Under the pieces are notes generated by a model. That model made no database searches, was not told the DNA's origin, and was given only the letters and a program-made list of their open reading frames with translations. A stretch of DNA of 36,252 bases, from assembly GCA_003558105.1 (NCBI GenBank), contig PWMS01000057.1, positions 1 through 36,252 of the forward strand, given 5' to 3'. The stretch comes from Mollicutes bacterium (GTDB taxonomy: Bacteria > Bacillota_I > Bacilli_A > Izemoplasmatales > Izemoplasmataceae). Of the stretch, positions 17,361 to 25,595 are shown piece by piece. Position 1 is the stretch's first letter; every line of letters begins with the position of its first letter. The position numbers and the translations under genes are program-made.

Positions 17361-17983
17361 AAAAAACAACCCTTATCAGTATGATTATCTTTTTTGGCGC
17401 CCTTTGGGGCATTTTAGAAGCCACCCTTGGTGCTGTTTTACATCTTGTGCCCATCCCATTTTTAGCCGGTTCGATTATGTTTCCGATTGCGGCGGTCATC
17501 TTACTAAAAGCCTATCCACTCGTTTTATCAAAAACCGCCATGTTGGCGATTGGTTTAATCGCCGCGATGATTAAGGCGATCAATTTCCTTACCCCGATGA
17601 ATCAATGGGGCATCATCAATCCGATCATCGCGATTATTTTAGAAAGTCTCATCGTTGTTGGACTTGTAGGCTATTTGACCAAAGCGCAAATCCAACATCG
17701 CTTACTAGCCTTTATAACTGCTTCATTGGCCTGGCGTTTAGCCTTCCTCGGATGGTATGGTTTGCAGTTTATCACCACCGGCTTTTTGGCCGACCAACTG
17801 ACAAGCATGTCTGTCTTTTTAAGCTTTACCGTGCTTCAAGGCTTGCTGAGTGGTCTGCTTGCATTTGGGCTTTATGAAACGCTCAACTTGATGCCTAAAC
17901 CACGCATCAAACGGTTGGCCTATCAACCGCTTATCGCCTCGATAGCCTTGTTAATTGCGTTTGCTTTGAGTTACCTACTATAA
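17357..17983 (+). CDS. Six-helix membrane protein, possibly transport-related
   Basis: A 208-residue hydrophobic protein with about six membrane helices. It starts MKKTTLISMIIFFGALWGILEATLG and ends in a hydrophobic helix. Size, helix count and the early GALWG/LEATLG small-residue motifs resemble ECF-type S components, but no family was recognised with certainty. It is the only membrane protein inside the purine operon and overlaps the Mo subunit by ATGA, so it is surely coexpressed. A role in importing purines or molybdate-related compounds is inference. If it is an S component, it would need an ECF energising module encoded elsewhere. Confidence 0.7.
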   Translation: MKKTTLISMIIFFGALWGILEATLGAVLHLVPIPFLAGSIMFPIAAVILLKAYPLVLSKTAMLAIGLIAAMIKAINFLTPMNQWGIINPIIAIILESLIVVGLVGYLTKAQIQHRLLAFITASLAWRLAFLGWYGLQFITTGFLADQLTSMSVFLSFTVLQGLLSGLLAFGLYETLNLMPKPRIKRLAYQPLIASIALLIAFALSYLL

Positions 17984-17988
17984 GGATG

Positions 17989-18022
17989 AAATCGGCCAAA
18001 GGCATGTGTCTTTGGCCGATTT
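17989..18022 (+). repeat. Perfect 13-bp inverted repeat within the operon
   Basis: AAATCGGCCAAAG (17989-18001) pairs perfectly with 18010-18022 across an 8-base loop. There is no T-tract after it, so it is not an ordinary terminator. It fills the only sizeable spacer inside the 18-gene operon, between the membrane protein and xdhC. Likely roles are mRNA stabilisation or processing, or partial attenuation. Confidence 0.8.
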
Positions 18023-18041
18023 GAAAGATGGAGGAATAGAC

Positions 18042-18890
18042 ATGGAAACCCTGTATGAACGCGTTTTGCGCTATGAAAAAGAAGGCATCGATGCGGTTTT
18101 GGTGACCGCGGTTGCCAAAGAGGGCGAAGGCCCTGTGGCGATTGGTAAAAAGATGCTGGTTAGTGAAAAAGATGAATCGATTGGGACTGTGGGTGGTGGT
18201 AGTTTAGAACTATATGCCCGCAAGCGGGTTAAAGATATCTTAAAAACCCGCATCTCAACGCTGGAAAAATACCTACTCAATGATAACGAAGTCGTTAAAG
18301 CCGATGATGCGAAGCGACTCAATATGGTTTGTGGCGGTAAAGTCAGTTTATTTTACGAGTTTATCGGGGCCAAAGAACACATCTATTTGTTTGGCGCCGG
18401 CCATGTATCCCAAGCGTTGGCCACCGTTTTAAAAACGATGCCATTTCACCTAGTGGTCATCGATGAGCGTGATTTTGTGATTAAGCAATTTAAAGGCGCT
18501 GATCGTTTAATTCATCAAGGCTTTGTCGAATTTATCGAAAGCGAAGGCTTAAAACCAGGTAGCTTTGTGGTCGTATGCACGCCTAATCATGCCAACGATT
18601 ATCACGTCATGAATAAGATCATTGAAGATCAAATCCAACTAAAATATATGGGTATGTTATCTTCGCCCGATAAACTCAAAGATTACCTTGATAAAACCTA
18701 TGAAAAATTCGGGAAAGCGATCAATTTAAAAGATTTTTACTCCCCCGTGGGTCTTAATTTAGGCGGGGGCTCCCCTGAGGAGATTGCGATATCCATTACC
18801 GCCGAAATTCTCGCGATATCCAATGGTAAAACCCAACTTCAACATATGCGGGAGAACGTCTATGATCAATATCGTTACTGGGAAGATTAA
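18042..18890 (+). CDS. xdhC: XdhC-type molybdenum hydroxylase maturation factor
   Basis: A 282-residue protein of the XdhC/CoxI family. It binds molybdenum cofactor and supports sulfido ligand insertion before delivery to the hydroxylase. The N-terminal XdhC_CoxI domain has TVGGGSLE and VCGGKV. The C-terminal NAD-binding-like domain has LFGAGHVSQAL, VVIDER and the late LNLGGGSPEEIAISITAEI signature. Start ATG 18042 is clear from GGAGG at 18030-18034. The frame continues upstream to 18006 only through the hairpin. The last 29 bases overlap the NTPase gene. Confidence 0.93.
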   Translation: METLYERVLRYEKEGIDAVLVTAVAKEGEGPVAIGKKMLVSEKDESIGTVGGGSLELYARKRVKDILKTRISTLEKYLLNDNEVVKADDAKRLNMVCGGKVSLFYEFIGAKEHIYLFGAGHVSQALATVLKTMPFHLVVIDERDFVIKQFKGADRLIHQGFVEFIESEGLKPGSFVVVCTPNHANDYHVMNKIIEDQIQLKYMGMLSSPDKLKDYLDKTYEKFGKAINLKDFYSPVGLNLGGGSPEEIAISITAEILAISNGKTQLQHMRENVYDQYRYWED

Positions 18891-19344
18891 CAGCGGGAAA
18901 ACCACTAGGATGCAAAAGCTTTATCAAGCAAACAAACAAGGCGATGGCATCATTTTCATCAAAGAGATGCATCAAAACCACCCCAAGCGCTACCAAGCGA
19001 AACGCCTTAAAACAGGTGAAAAATTCGAGATTATCTTAAGGGATAGCTATCAACCTGAGGATTATAAAACCGCCTTTCAAATTGGACCTTATGGGTTTAA
19101 CCAAAGCGGTGTCGATCGAATTGAAACGCTGATCAAACAATGGTTAAGCGATGATACCAACCCTATCTTCTTTGATGAAGTCGGTATTTTAGAAGTCCAA
19201 AAAGAAGGATTCTACCCTTTGATCAAACAACTTGTAAAAAGCGATAAAACCTTATATATAAGTCTTAGAAAAAACCTACTTGATGCCTTTTTAAAGACCT
19301 TCAAGATTACAAACTATCAGATTGTGAGGTCGTCACATGTATGA
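18862..19344 (+). CDS. P-loop NTPase, THEP1-like
   Basis: A 160-residue nucleoside triphosphatase. Walker A is GKINSGKT (7-14). Walker B with the following signature FFDEVGILEVQ (D105, E106) matches the NTPase_1/THEP1 pattern DEiGxxE. The 29-base overlap with xdhC and 8-base overlap with hyuA show that it belongs to the operon. Its role is unknown. Because it directly follows xdhC, an NTP-driven step in cofactor maturation, comparable to MobB or YqeC P-loop proteins, is an attractive but unproven guess. Start ATG 18862 is preferred because GGGAG lies about 7 bases upstream and it opens directly on the P-loop strand. Confidence 0.82.
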   Translation: MINIVTGKINSGKTTRMQKLYQANKQGDGIIFIKEMHQNHPKRYQAKRLKTGEKFEIILRDSYQPEDYKTAFQIGPYGFNQSGVDRIETLIKQWLSDDTNPIFFDEVGILEVQKEGFYPLIKQLVKSDKTLYISLRKNLLDAFLKTFKITNYQIVRSSHV

Positions 19345-20635
19345 TATTGCCTTAAAACATGGCCATGTTTATCTCGATGGGGGTTTTAAAAAAACCAACG
19401 TCTATATCAAAGATGGTATCATCGCCTGCATCACCGATGCAATTTTAGACGCAAACGACGCGGTGGATATTACGGGAAAAGAACTGTTTCCCGGATTGAT
19501 TGATCCCCACGTACACTTTGATTTAGACCTTGGTTTTATCCGCTCGAAAGACGATTTTGTCGGCGGATCCAAAGCCGCCCTTTTTGGCGGGGTTACAACC
19601 GTGATCGATTTCTTAGAACCCACCCGTGATAAAGACGCGTTATTACCCGCTTTAAAAAGACGCTTAAACGAAGCGAAAGATACCTACGTCGATGTTAAAT
19701 TTCATGCTTGTATTGCAAACCCTAAGGGCGATTTAAAAACCTATGTTAAAACCATGAAAAGCTTAGGCTTAAACACCTTAAAACTGTTTACCACCTACAG
19801 TGAATCGAATCGACGGACCGAAAATCAAGCCATTGAAACGCTTTTAACGCTTTCTAAAAGTTATGACTTTTTATTACTCGCGCATATCGAAGCGGATGAT
19901 ATGATCGATTTAAACCCCGAATTTAAAGCCAAAGACTTACCGCTATCCCGGCCTAAAGAAGCCGAAGTTAAAGAAGCCTTAAACATCGCTGAAATGGTTG
20001 AAAAAACGCAAGGTTATCTCTATATGGTGCATTGTTCTAGTGGGACCACCATCGAAAGTCTAAAAGCCCGCTATCCAAACCTTTTAAACCAACATATGTT
20101 TGTCGAAAGCTGCCCCCAATATTTTACCTTTACCAACGATCACTTGACCGGTATAAACGGACATTTATATACATGTGCACCCCCATTAAGAAGCCAAGCA
20201 GAACAGGATTTACTCGCTTCTCACATCGCTGACTTTGAAACGATTGGCACCGATCATTGTGCCTTTAACGCGGCTGATAAAGATACACCTTATCTTAAAG
20301 ATATGCCACTTGGCATCGGCAGTATTGAACAATCTTTTCAAATCATGTATACAAAATTTGGCCTTAAGATGATTGATAAGATGTCAAAAAACGTCGCCAA
20401 CCGTTTCAAATTAGAGAAAAAAGGACAGATTAAAGTAGGTTATGAAGCCGATTTATTTGTCTATGAGAAAAGCGATACCAAGATTAACCCGCCCCATGGC
20501 CATACCGATTATAATCTTTACAAAGATTTGCCCGTTAACGGCCAGATCATTCACACCATCAAAAGCGGCCAATTTGCGGTTAAAAATCAAACCTTATGTA
20601 AAACACTTCCCAAAGGCAGGTGGTTATCATCTTAA
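19337..20635 (+). CDS. hyuA: Dihydropyrimidinase/hydantoinase-family amidohydrolase (YgeZ/HyuA type)
   Basis: A 432-residue cyclic amidohydrolase. Metal ligands are all present: H58 and H60 in DPHVHF, the lysine K149 that is carbamylated in the family, H183 in LLAHIEA, H232 in YMVHCSS, and D306 in GTDHCAF. The enzyme would hydrolyse a cyclic amide bond in a reduced or oxidised purine-derived ring. In other anaerobes this family is encoded beside ssnA, ygeW and ygeY. The exact substrate is not readable. It starts at ATG 19337, overlapping the NTPase stop, and overlaps ssnA by 16 bases. Confidence 0.92.
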   Translation: MYDIALKHGHVYLDGGFKKTNVYIKDGIIACITDAILDANDAVDITGKELFPGLIDPHVHFDLDLGFIRSKDDFVGGSKAALFGGVTTVIDFLEPTRDKDALLPALKRRLNEAKDTYVDVKFHACIANPKGDLKTYVKTMKSLGLNTLKLFTTYSESNRRTENQAIETLLTLSKSYDFLLLAHIEADDMIDLNPEFKAKDLPLSRPKEAEVKEALNIAEMVEKTQGYLYMVHCSSGTTIESLKARYPNLLNQHMFVESCPQYFTFTNDHLTGINGHLYTCAPPLRSQAEQDLLASHIADFETIGTDHCAFNAADKDTPYLKDMPLGIGSIEQSFQIMYTKFGLKMIDKMSKNVANRFKLEKKGQIKVGYEADLFVYEKSDTKINPPHGHTDYNLYKDLPVNGQIIHTIKSGQFAVKNQTLCKTLPKGRWLSS

Positions 20636-21945
20636 ACAAACAAACCGCGTTTATCAACGCCCGTATTTATGATTTTAACGACTATATCGAAAGTGGCTTT
20701 ATCATCTTCGATCAAACCATTAAAAAGGTAGGGCCGATGAAAGATTTTGAGCTTAACGACAACCTTGAGATTGTCGATATGGCCGATCATCTCATTATGC
20801 CTGGGCTTATTTTGGGTCATACCCACGTCTATTCGACATTTGCCAGAGGCTGGGCCAATCATTATCAATACCGTAATTTTATGGATATTTTAAAAGGTCA
20901 GTGGTGGCGCTTAGATCAATACCTTCAAAAAGACACCATTTTTTACAGCGGTATCATCAGCGCTGTTGATCACGTTAAAAACGGGATTACCACCATGATC
21001 GACCACCATGCTTCTGGGCTTATTGAGGGTAGTTTAGACACCTTAAAAGAAGCGATTACCGACACCGTCGGTCTAAGAGGTATTTATGCGTTTGAAACGT
21101 CTGATCGTTTTGATGTTCAACAAGCGATTCAAGAAAATCTAACGTTTATGAAAACACCCTCTAACAAACACGCCGGGTTATTTGGTTTACATGCTTCTTT
21201 GTCTTTATCCGATCAAACCTTAAAAAAGGTTAAAGAAAGCTTGGGTGAACGTCCGATTCACATCCATGTGGCTGAAAGTGAACTCGATCAAACCGATTGT
21301 TTGGAAAAATATGGTATGCGCGTCATCGAGCGCTTGGATCATTTTGGATTAATTCATCAAAACGCCATTTTGGTGCACGCTTTGTTCATCGATGATAAGG
21401 AAGCGAAAATCATCAAAAAGCGCGGCGCGACGGTCGCTTTAAATCCTTCGTCCAACATGAACAACGGCGTTGGTATCCCTGATTATCCTCGCTTAAAAAA
21501 ACACGGTATTCCTGTTATGGTCGGCAACGACGGCCTAGGGCCCGCTTTAACCACAGAGTGGATGAATCTATTTTATACCACCCACTTAAAAAAACATCAT
21601 CCCATGGCCTTTGGTCTGGATGATTTAAAGCGTGTCATCAACCATAGTTATCAATACGCCTCAGCGCTTCTAGGTGTCAAACTGGGCCGGTTAAAACCGT
21701 GTTATGAAGCCGATTTATTGGCTTTACCCTATCATCCACCCACACCGATTGATAAAGACAACGCTCTTGGTCATTTAATGTTTGGTTGTTTTCAAGCCTT
21801 TAAACCGAGGGATGTCTACATCCAAGGGCGGCCCATCGTCAAAGATTACACCATCGATGAGACCATCATGGAAAAATACCAAGCGGGTAAAACTTATGCT
21901 CAAAAGCATTGGAACCGCACTTCAAAAAAGGAGGCAACATCATGA
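20620..21945 (+). CDS. ssnA: Putative aminohydrolase SsnA
   Basis: A 441-residue metal-dependent amidohydrolase of the guanine deaminase/chlorohydrolase branch. H67 and H69 lie in LGHTHVYS, followed by HVAES, a further H in VHALF, and D in VGNDGLG, giving a full metal site. SsnA is a named family repeatedly found with molybdenum hydroxylases, YgeY and YgeW; a deaminase or ring-opening role in purine catabolism is inferred. Translation starts at GTG 20620 inside the end of hyuA, with AAAGG just upstream. No ATG is available early in the frame. It ends by ATGA overlap with the PreA-like gene. Confidence 0.9.
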   Translation: MVIILNKQTAFINARIYDFNDYIESGFIIFDQTIKKVGPMKDFELNDNLEIVDMADHLIMPGLILGHTHVYSTFARGWANHYQYRNFMDILKGQWWRLDQYLQKDTIFYSGIISAVDHVKNGITTMIDHHASGLIEGSLDTLKEAITDTVGLRGIYAFETSDRFDVQQAIQENLTFMKTPSNKHAGLFGLHASLSLSDQTLKKVKESLGERPIHIHVAESELDQTDCLEKYGMRVIERLDHFGLIHQNAILVHALFIDDKEAKIIKKRGATVALNPSSNMNNGVGIPDYPRLKKHGIPVMVGNDGLGPALTTEWMNLFYTTHLKKHHPMAFGLDDLKRVINHSYQYASALLGVKLGRLKPCYEADLLALPYHPPTPIDKDNALGHLMFGCFQAFKPRDVYIQGRPIVKDYTIDETIMEKYQAGKTYAQKHWNRTSKKEATS

Positions 21946-23033
21946 ATTTAAAAACAACCTTTGATGGACTAATATTAAAAAATCCACTCATGCCTGCGAG
22001 TGGACCCTTATCCGGTGATCTAGAAAAACTTCGCTTTATGCAAACAGAAGCGGACGTTGGGGCTCTTGTGACCAAAACCATTTCCACAAAAAAACCCAAA
22101 ATACCCAAACCCTGTATTTATGCGGGCAAAGACTACATCATGAATTCAGAACTTTGGAGTGAACACCCTTATCAAACCTGGCTCGACGATTTTTTACCCG
22201 CCCTTAAAAAAGACCTAGACCGACCACTGATCATCAGTGTGGGCTATTCGAAAGAAGATATGAGCCTGTTGATCCCCAAACTAGATCCATTCGCGGATGC
22301 GTTTGAAATCTCGACGCATTATGTGGGGACCGATTTATCGGTCATTTCCGATACCGTCAAAACGATTCGTCGTTTAACCAAAAAACCGTTTTATATGAAA
22401 ATATCACCCCATATGGCCGATGCGGCCGCCTACGCTAAAACGATTAAAGAAGCCGGTGCCAACGGGGTCGCAGCGATTAATTCGCTAGGGCCCACCATGA
22501 ATATCAATCTTGAAAACCGTGCGATAGAATACGGCGCCGATGATGGTTTTGTGTGGACCTCAGGTCCTGCGATTAAAAATTTAGCGCTTGCGACCATCTA
22601 TAAAATTAAACAAGCCGAACCTTCTTTAACCGTGATCGGCGTTGGTGGTGTCTCTAAGGCTGAGGATGTTATCGCCTTTTTACTCGCCGGTGCCAGCGGC
22701 GTACAGATGCTTTCTGCGGCGCTTTTAAAAGGCAAAGGACTCTATAAGAAAATCATCGATGATTTGCCTAAAGCTTTAGAAAAATACGGCTTTGACTCGA
22801 TTGAAGCGGTTAAAAACACCCCACTTAAAAAGAATGTTTTATACGAAGATAGATTGCCTGAACTCATCGAAGATAAGTGTATTGAATGCATGCTTTGTTT
22901 GAAAACCTGTCCTTATTTTGCGATCACCTTTGAAGATAAAATCACCTTTGATCCTGAAAAATGCTTTAGCTGTGGACTTTGTGTTTCTATCTGCCCCACC
23001 GACGCCATAAAGATGAAATACGTAGGGGACTAA
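21942..23033 (+). CDS. DHOD/PreA-like flavoprotein with two [4Fe-4S] clusters
   Basis: A 363-residue protein with an FMN-binding TIM barrel of the dihydroorotate/dihydropyrimidine dehydrogenase family and a C-terminal ferredoxin domain. Cluster ligands are C313, C316, C319, C323 and C341, C344, C347, C351. The phosphate-binding GVGGVSKAEDV region is conserved. The usual substrate loop SCPN/SCPH, which in dihydropyrimidine dehydrogenase leads to the catalytic cysteine, is replaced by STHYVG, so a pyrimidine substrate is unlikely. It probably reduces or oxidises a purine-derived ring with ferredoxin-like electron transfer, perhaps doing the job of the DHOD-like part of YgfK. No PreT/AegA-type partner is in the window. 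It overlaps ssnA by ATGA. Confidence 0.88.
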   Translation: MNLKTTFDGLILKNPLMPASGPLSGDLEKLRFMQTEADVGALVTKTISTKKPKIPKPCIYAGKDYIMNSELWSEHPYQTWLDDFLPALKKDLDRPLIISVGYSKEDMSLLIPKLDPFADAFEISTHYVGTDLSVISDTVKTIRRLTKKPFYMKISPHMADAAAYAKTIKEAGANGVAAINSLGPTMNINLENRAIEYGADDGFVWTSGPAIKNLALATIYKIKQAEPSLTVIGVGGVSKAEDVIAFLLAGASGVQMLSAALLKGKGLYKKIIDDLPKALEKYGFDSIEAVKNTPLKKNVLYEDRLPELIEDKCIECMLCLKTCPYFAITFEDKITFDPEKCFSCGLCVSICPTDAIKMKYVGD

Positions 23034-23035
23034 CT

Positions 23036-25129
23036 ATGAAAAAAGATATTACAACCACCATCGACAACGTCGAAGCCAAAGAAAAAATCGAAGGCAGTGC
23101 AAAATACACGAGCGACATTCATATCGAAGGCGCTTATTATGCTAAACCCATCCGTTCAAGCCTGGCCAAGGGTTTGATTAAATCGATTAAAATACCATCG
23201 CTGCCCAAAGATTATTTTGTCGTGGACGAAAGCGATATTCCAGGCGAAAACGTCGTGGCGATGATCGATGATGATTGGCCCGTATTTGCGGCCAACCGCG
23301 TTGAATATATCGGTCAACCCATCATGCTCATCGTCGGACCCGATAAAGCCAAAGTCTATAGCTTATGTCAAAACGTCAAAATCACATATGCCGAAGAAAC
23401 CCCGACACTAGATTTTGGCCAACCTGAAAAAACGCTAAAATTTCACAAAGGTGATATTAAAAAAGCTTTTAAAGAAGCCGATGAAATCATTGAATATGAT
23501 TATGAAACCAACTACCAAGAACAAGCCTACATTGAACCACAAGGCTTTATTGGCTATCCAGAAAATAATGGTGTACACTTAATCGGCTCCATTCAATGCC
23601 CTTATTATGTTAAAAACGCCGTGAAACGCACCATGGCCTTTGACGATGATCAAGTGCGCATCAAACAAGCCTTTGTCGGCGGTGCGTTTGGCGGCAAAGA
23701 AGAATTCCCTTCTTTGATGGCATGTCAATTGGCGGTTGCAATCGATAAAATTCAACAACCGATTAAAATGATATATGAACGTGAAGAGGATATGGTTGTG
23801 ACCACGAAACGCCATCCCGCCAAAATTAAGATGCAAGCGGCGGTCAATCGCGACCATAAAGTGACCGCGATTAAAAGTGAGGTAGCCCTAGATGGTGGGG
23901 CTCACATCGGTCTTAGTGAAGTAGTCCTATCAAGAAGCATGCTTGCGGTAAGCAACGCTTATACCATCGACAACCTCGATGTTAAGGGTCATGTCTATAA
24001 AACCAACACCGTCCCCAACGGGGCGTTCCGTGGATTTGGGGCTCCGCAGATGATTTTTGCGATTGAGATGTTCATCCATCATATCGCAAAAAAACGCGGC
24101 CTTGATCCCTACCAATTTAGAATGAAACACCTGGTCAAACAAGGCGATAAAACCGCTACCAGTGGTATCTATAGAGACCCGATTATCATGCGCGATATGA
24201 TTAAAAAAGCCACCGAGATGAGCGATTATCATGAAAAAGTCAAACGCTACAATCAAAAAGGCTCTTTCAAGGGCATTGGCATGAGTTGGTTCTTACATGG
24301 TTGTGGCTTTACCGGCAGCGGTGAAAAAGATATCATCAAAGCGAAAGTACGCTTAAAAAAAGATAGCGACGATCAAGTGTATATCTTAGTGGCCGCTGTC
24401 GATATGGGTCAAGGGGCGAAGACCACGCTTAGAAAAGTTGTCGCCCAAGTCCTTGACATCGATATCGAACACGTTATTTTCGATAACCCCGACACCTTAT
24501 ACGTCCCCGATTCGGGGCCGACGGTCGCCTCGCGAACGATGATGATTGTCGGCGGCCTTTTAGCAAGAGCCGCCCAAAAACTCAAAAATCAATGGCTTAA
24601 AAGCCAAGAACAAACCGTCGAAGAAATCTATGAACAGCCCTCCTATGTTAAATGGGATCAAAAGACGATGCACGGCGATGCTTATCCCGCCTATTCTTGG
24701 GGTGTTAACGTCGTTGAAGTTGAAATTGATAAAGTCACCTATGAAGTCAATGTTAAACATATGTGGAGTGTTTATGACCTCGGTAAAGCCATCGATGAAA
24801 ATATCGTCTTAGGTCAAGCCGACGGCGGTCAAGCACAAGGCATCGGTTATGGCATGCTTGAGGTGATGCAACATAAAGACGGGCGCATCCAACAAAGAAA
24901 TATGACCGATTACATCATCCCCACCGCCGCCGATATGGCGAAGACAAAAAATATTATCATGGACAACCCCTACCCACTTGGCCCCTACGGCGCTAAAGGC
25001 GTGGGCGAATTAACCTTGGTTGGGGGCGCACCAGCGGTTGCCTTAGCCATCGAGATGGCCATCAACCGCCCCTTGCGAAAAATTCCCGTGACCCCAGAGG
25101 TCATCATGGAGGCGATTACAGATGCCTAA
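23036..25129 (+). CDS. Molybdenum hydroxylase 2, Mo-binding catalytic subunit (xanthine dehydrogenase-like)
   Basis: A 697-residue large subunit, shorter than the first one. Active-site equivalents are Q187 (bovine Q767), F218 in VGGAFGGKE, E222 (E802), R332 in GAFRGFG (R880), and E658 in GAKGVGE (E1261). Both purine-binding residues of XDH, Glu and Arg, are kept, so oxidation of hypoxanthine or xanthine is the best guess. Start ATG 23036 has AGGGG 7 bases upstream. The frame back to 22979 lies in the ferredoxin domain of the preceding gene. Its gene order (Mo, FeS, FAD) is the reverse of hydroxylase 1. Confidence 0.93.
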   Translation: MKKDITTTIDNVEAKEKIEGSAKYTSDIHIEGAYYAKPIRSSLAKGLIKSIKIPSLPKDYFVVDESDIPGENVVAMIDDDWPVFAANRVEYIGQPIMLIVGPDKAKVYSLCQNVKITYAEETPTLDFGQPEKTLKFHKGDIKKAFKEADEIIEYDYETNYQEQAYIEPQGFIGYPENNGVHLIGSIQCPYYVKNAVKRTMAFDDDQVRIKQAFVGGAFGGKEEFPSLMACQLAVAIDKIQQPIKMIYEREEDMVVTTKRHPAKIKMQAAVNRDHKVTAIKSEVALDGGAHIGLSEVVLSRSMLAVSNAYTIDNLDVKGHVYKTNTVPNGAFRGFGAPQMIFAIEMFIHHIAKKRGLDPYQFRMKHLVKQGDKTATSGIYRDPIIMRDMIKKATEMSDYHEKVKRYNQKGSFKGIGMSWFLHGCGFTGSGEKDIIKAKVRLKKDSDDQVYILVAAVDMGQGAKTTLRKVVAQVLDIDIEHVIFDNPDTLYVPDSGPTVASRTMMIVGGLLARAAQKLKNQWLKSQEQTVEEIYEQPSYVKWDQKTMHGDAYPAYSWGVNVVEVEIDKVTYEVNVKHMWSVYDLGKAIDENIVLGQADGGQAQGIGYGMLEVMQHKDGRIQQRNMTDYIIPTAADMAKTKNIIMDNPYPLGPYGAKGVGELTLVGGAPAVALAIEMAINRPLRKIPVTPEVIMEAITDA

Positions 25130-25595
25130 AATCACCTTTACGTTAAACGGACAAAAAGAAGCCTTAAATACCCGCCTAGACTTACGCCTATTGGATCTTT
25201 TAAGAACGCATTATCATCTCACCGGTTCTAAGGAAGGATGCGGTGAGGGTGAATGTGGTGCCTGTAGTGTCTTTATCAACGGCAAGTTGATCAACAGTTG
25301 CCTCGTCCCCTTAGGCAGTATCAACGGTGCGGATATTATGACCATTGAAGGCTATAAGCACACCGAGCGTTTCAAGGTTTTACAAAAAGCCTTCATCAAA
25401 GAAGGGGGTTCACAGTGCGGTATTTGCACCCCCGGCATGATGATGGCCTCAGAATATTTATTAGCCCACAATCCCAACCCCACAGAACACGATATCCGTC
25501 ATGGCTTATCGGGAAACCTCTGTCGTTGTACCGGCTATAATATGATTATCAAAGCGATTAAAAGAGCCGCTAAGGAGGGGAAAGGCTTATGGTAA
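25122..25595 (+). CDS. Molybdenum hydroxylase 2, [2Fe-2S] subunit
   Basis: A 157-residue two-cluster electron carrier. The plant-type ferredoxin motif is GCGEGECGACSV with a further C in INSCLV. The C-terminal cluster motifs are QCGICTPGMM and CRCTGYN. The TPGM and CTGY forms are closer to classic XDH small subunits than the NPGI and CSGY of hydroxylase 1, matching the idea that hydroxylase 2 is the xanthine enzyme. It overlaps the Mo gene by 8 bases and the FAD gene by 7; GGAGG lies 9 bases before ATG 25122. Confidence 0.95.
   Translation: MPKITFTLNGQKEALNTRLDLRLLDLLRTHYHLTGSKEGCGEGECGACSVFINGKLINSCLVPLGSINGADIMTIEGYKHTERFKVLQKAFIKEGGSQCGICTPGMMMASEYLLAHNPNPTEHDIRHGLSGNLCRCTGYNMIIKAIKRAAKEGKGLW

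Noticed and set aside
18006-18041. N-terminal extension of xdhC from the ATG-like start at 18006
   Set aside because: The codons run through the 13-bp hairpin, and the GGAGG site at 18030-18034 clearly serves ATG 18042.
19337-21945. hyuA and ssnA as housekeeping pyrimidine enzymes
   Set aside because: The overlaps with neighbouring operon genes and the co-presence of ygeY and ygeW point to the purine route instead.
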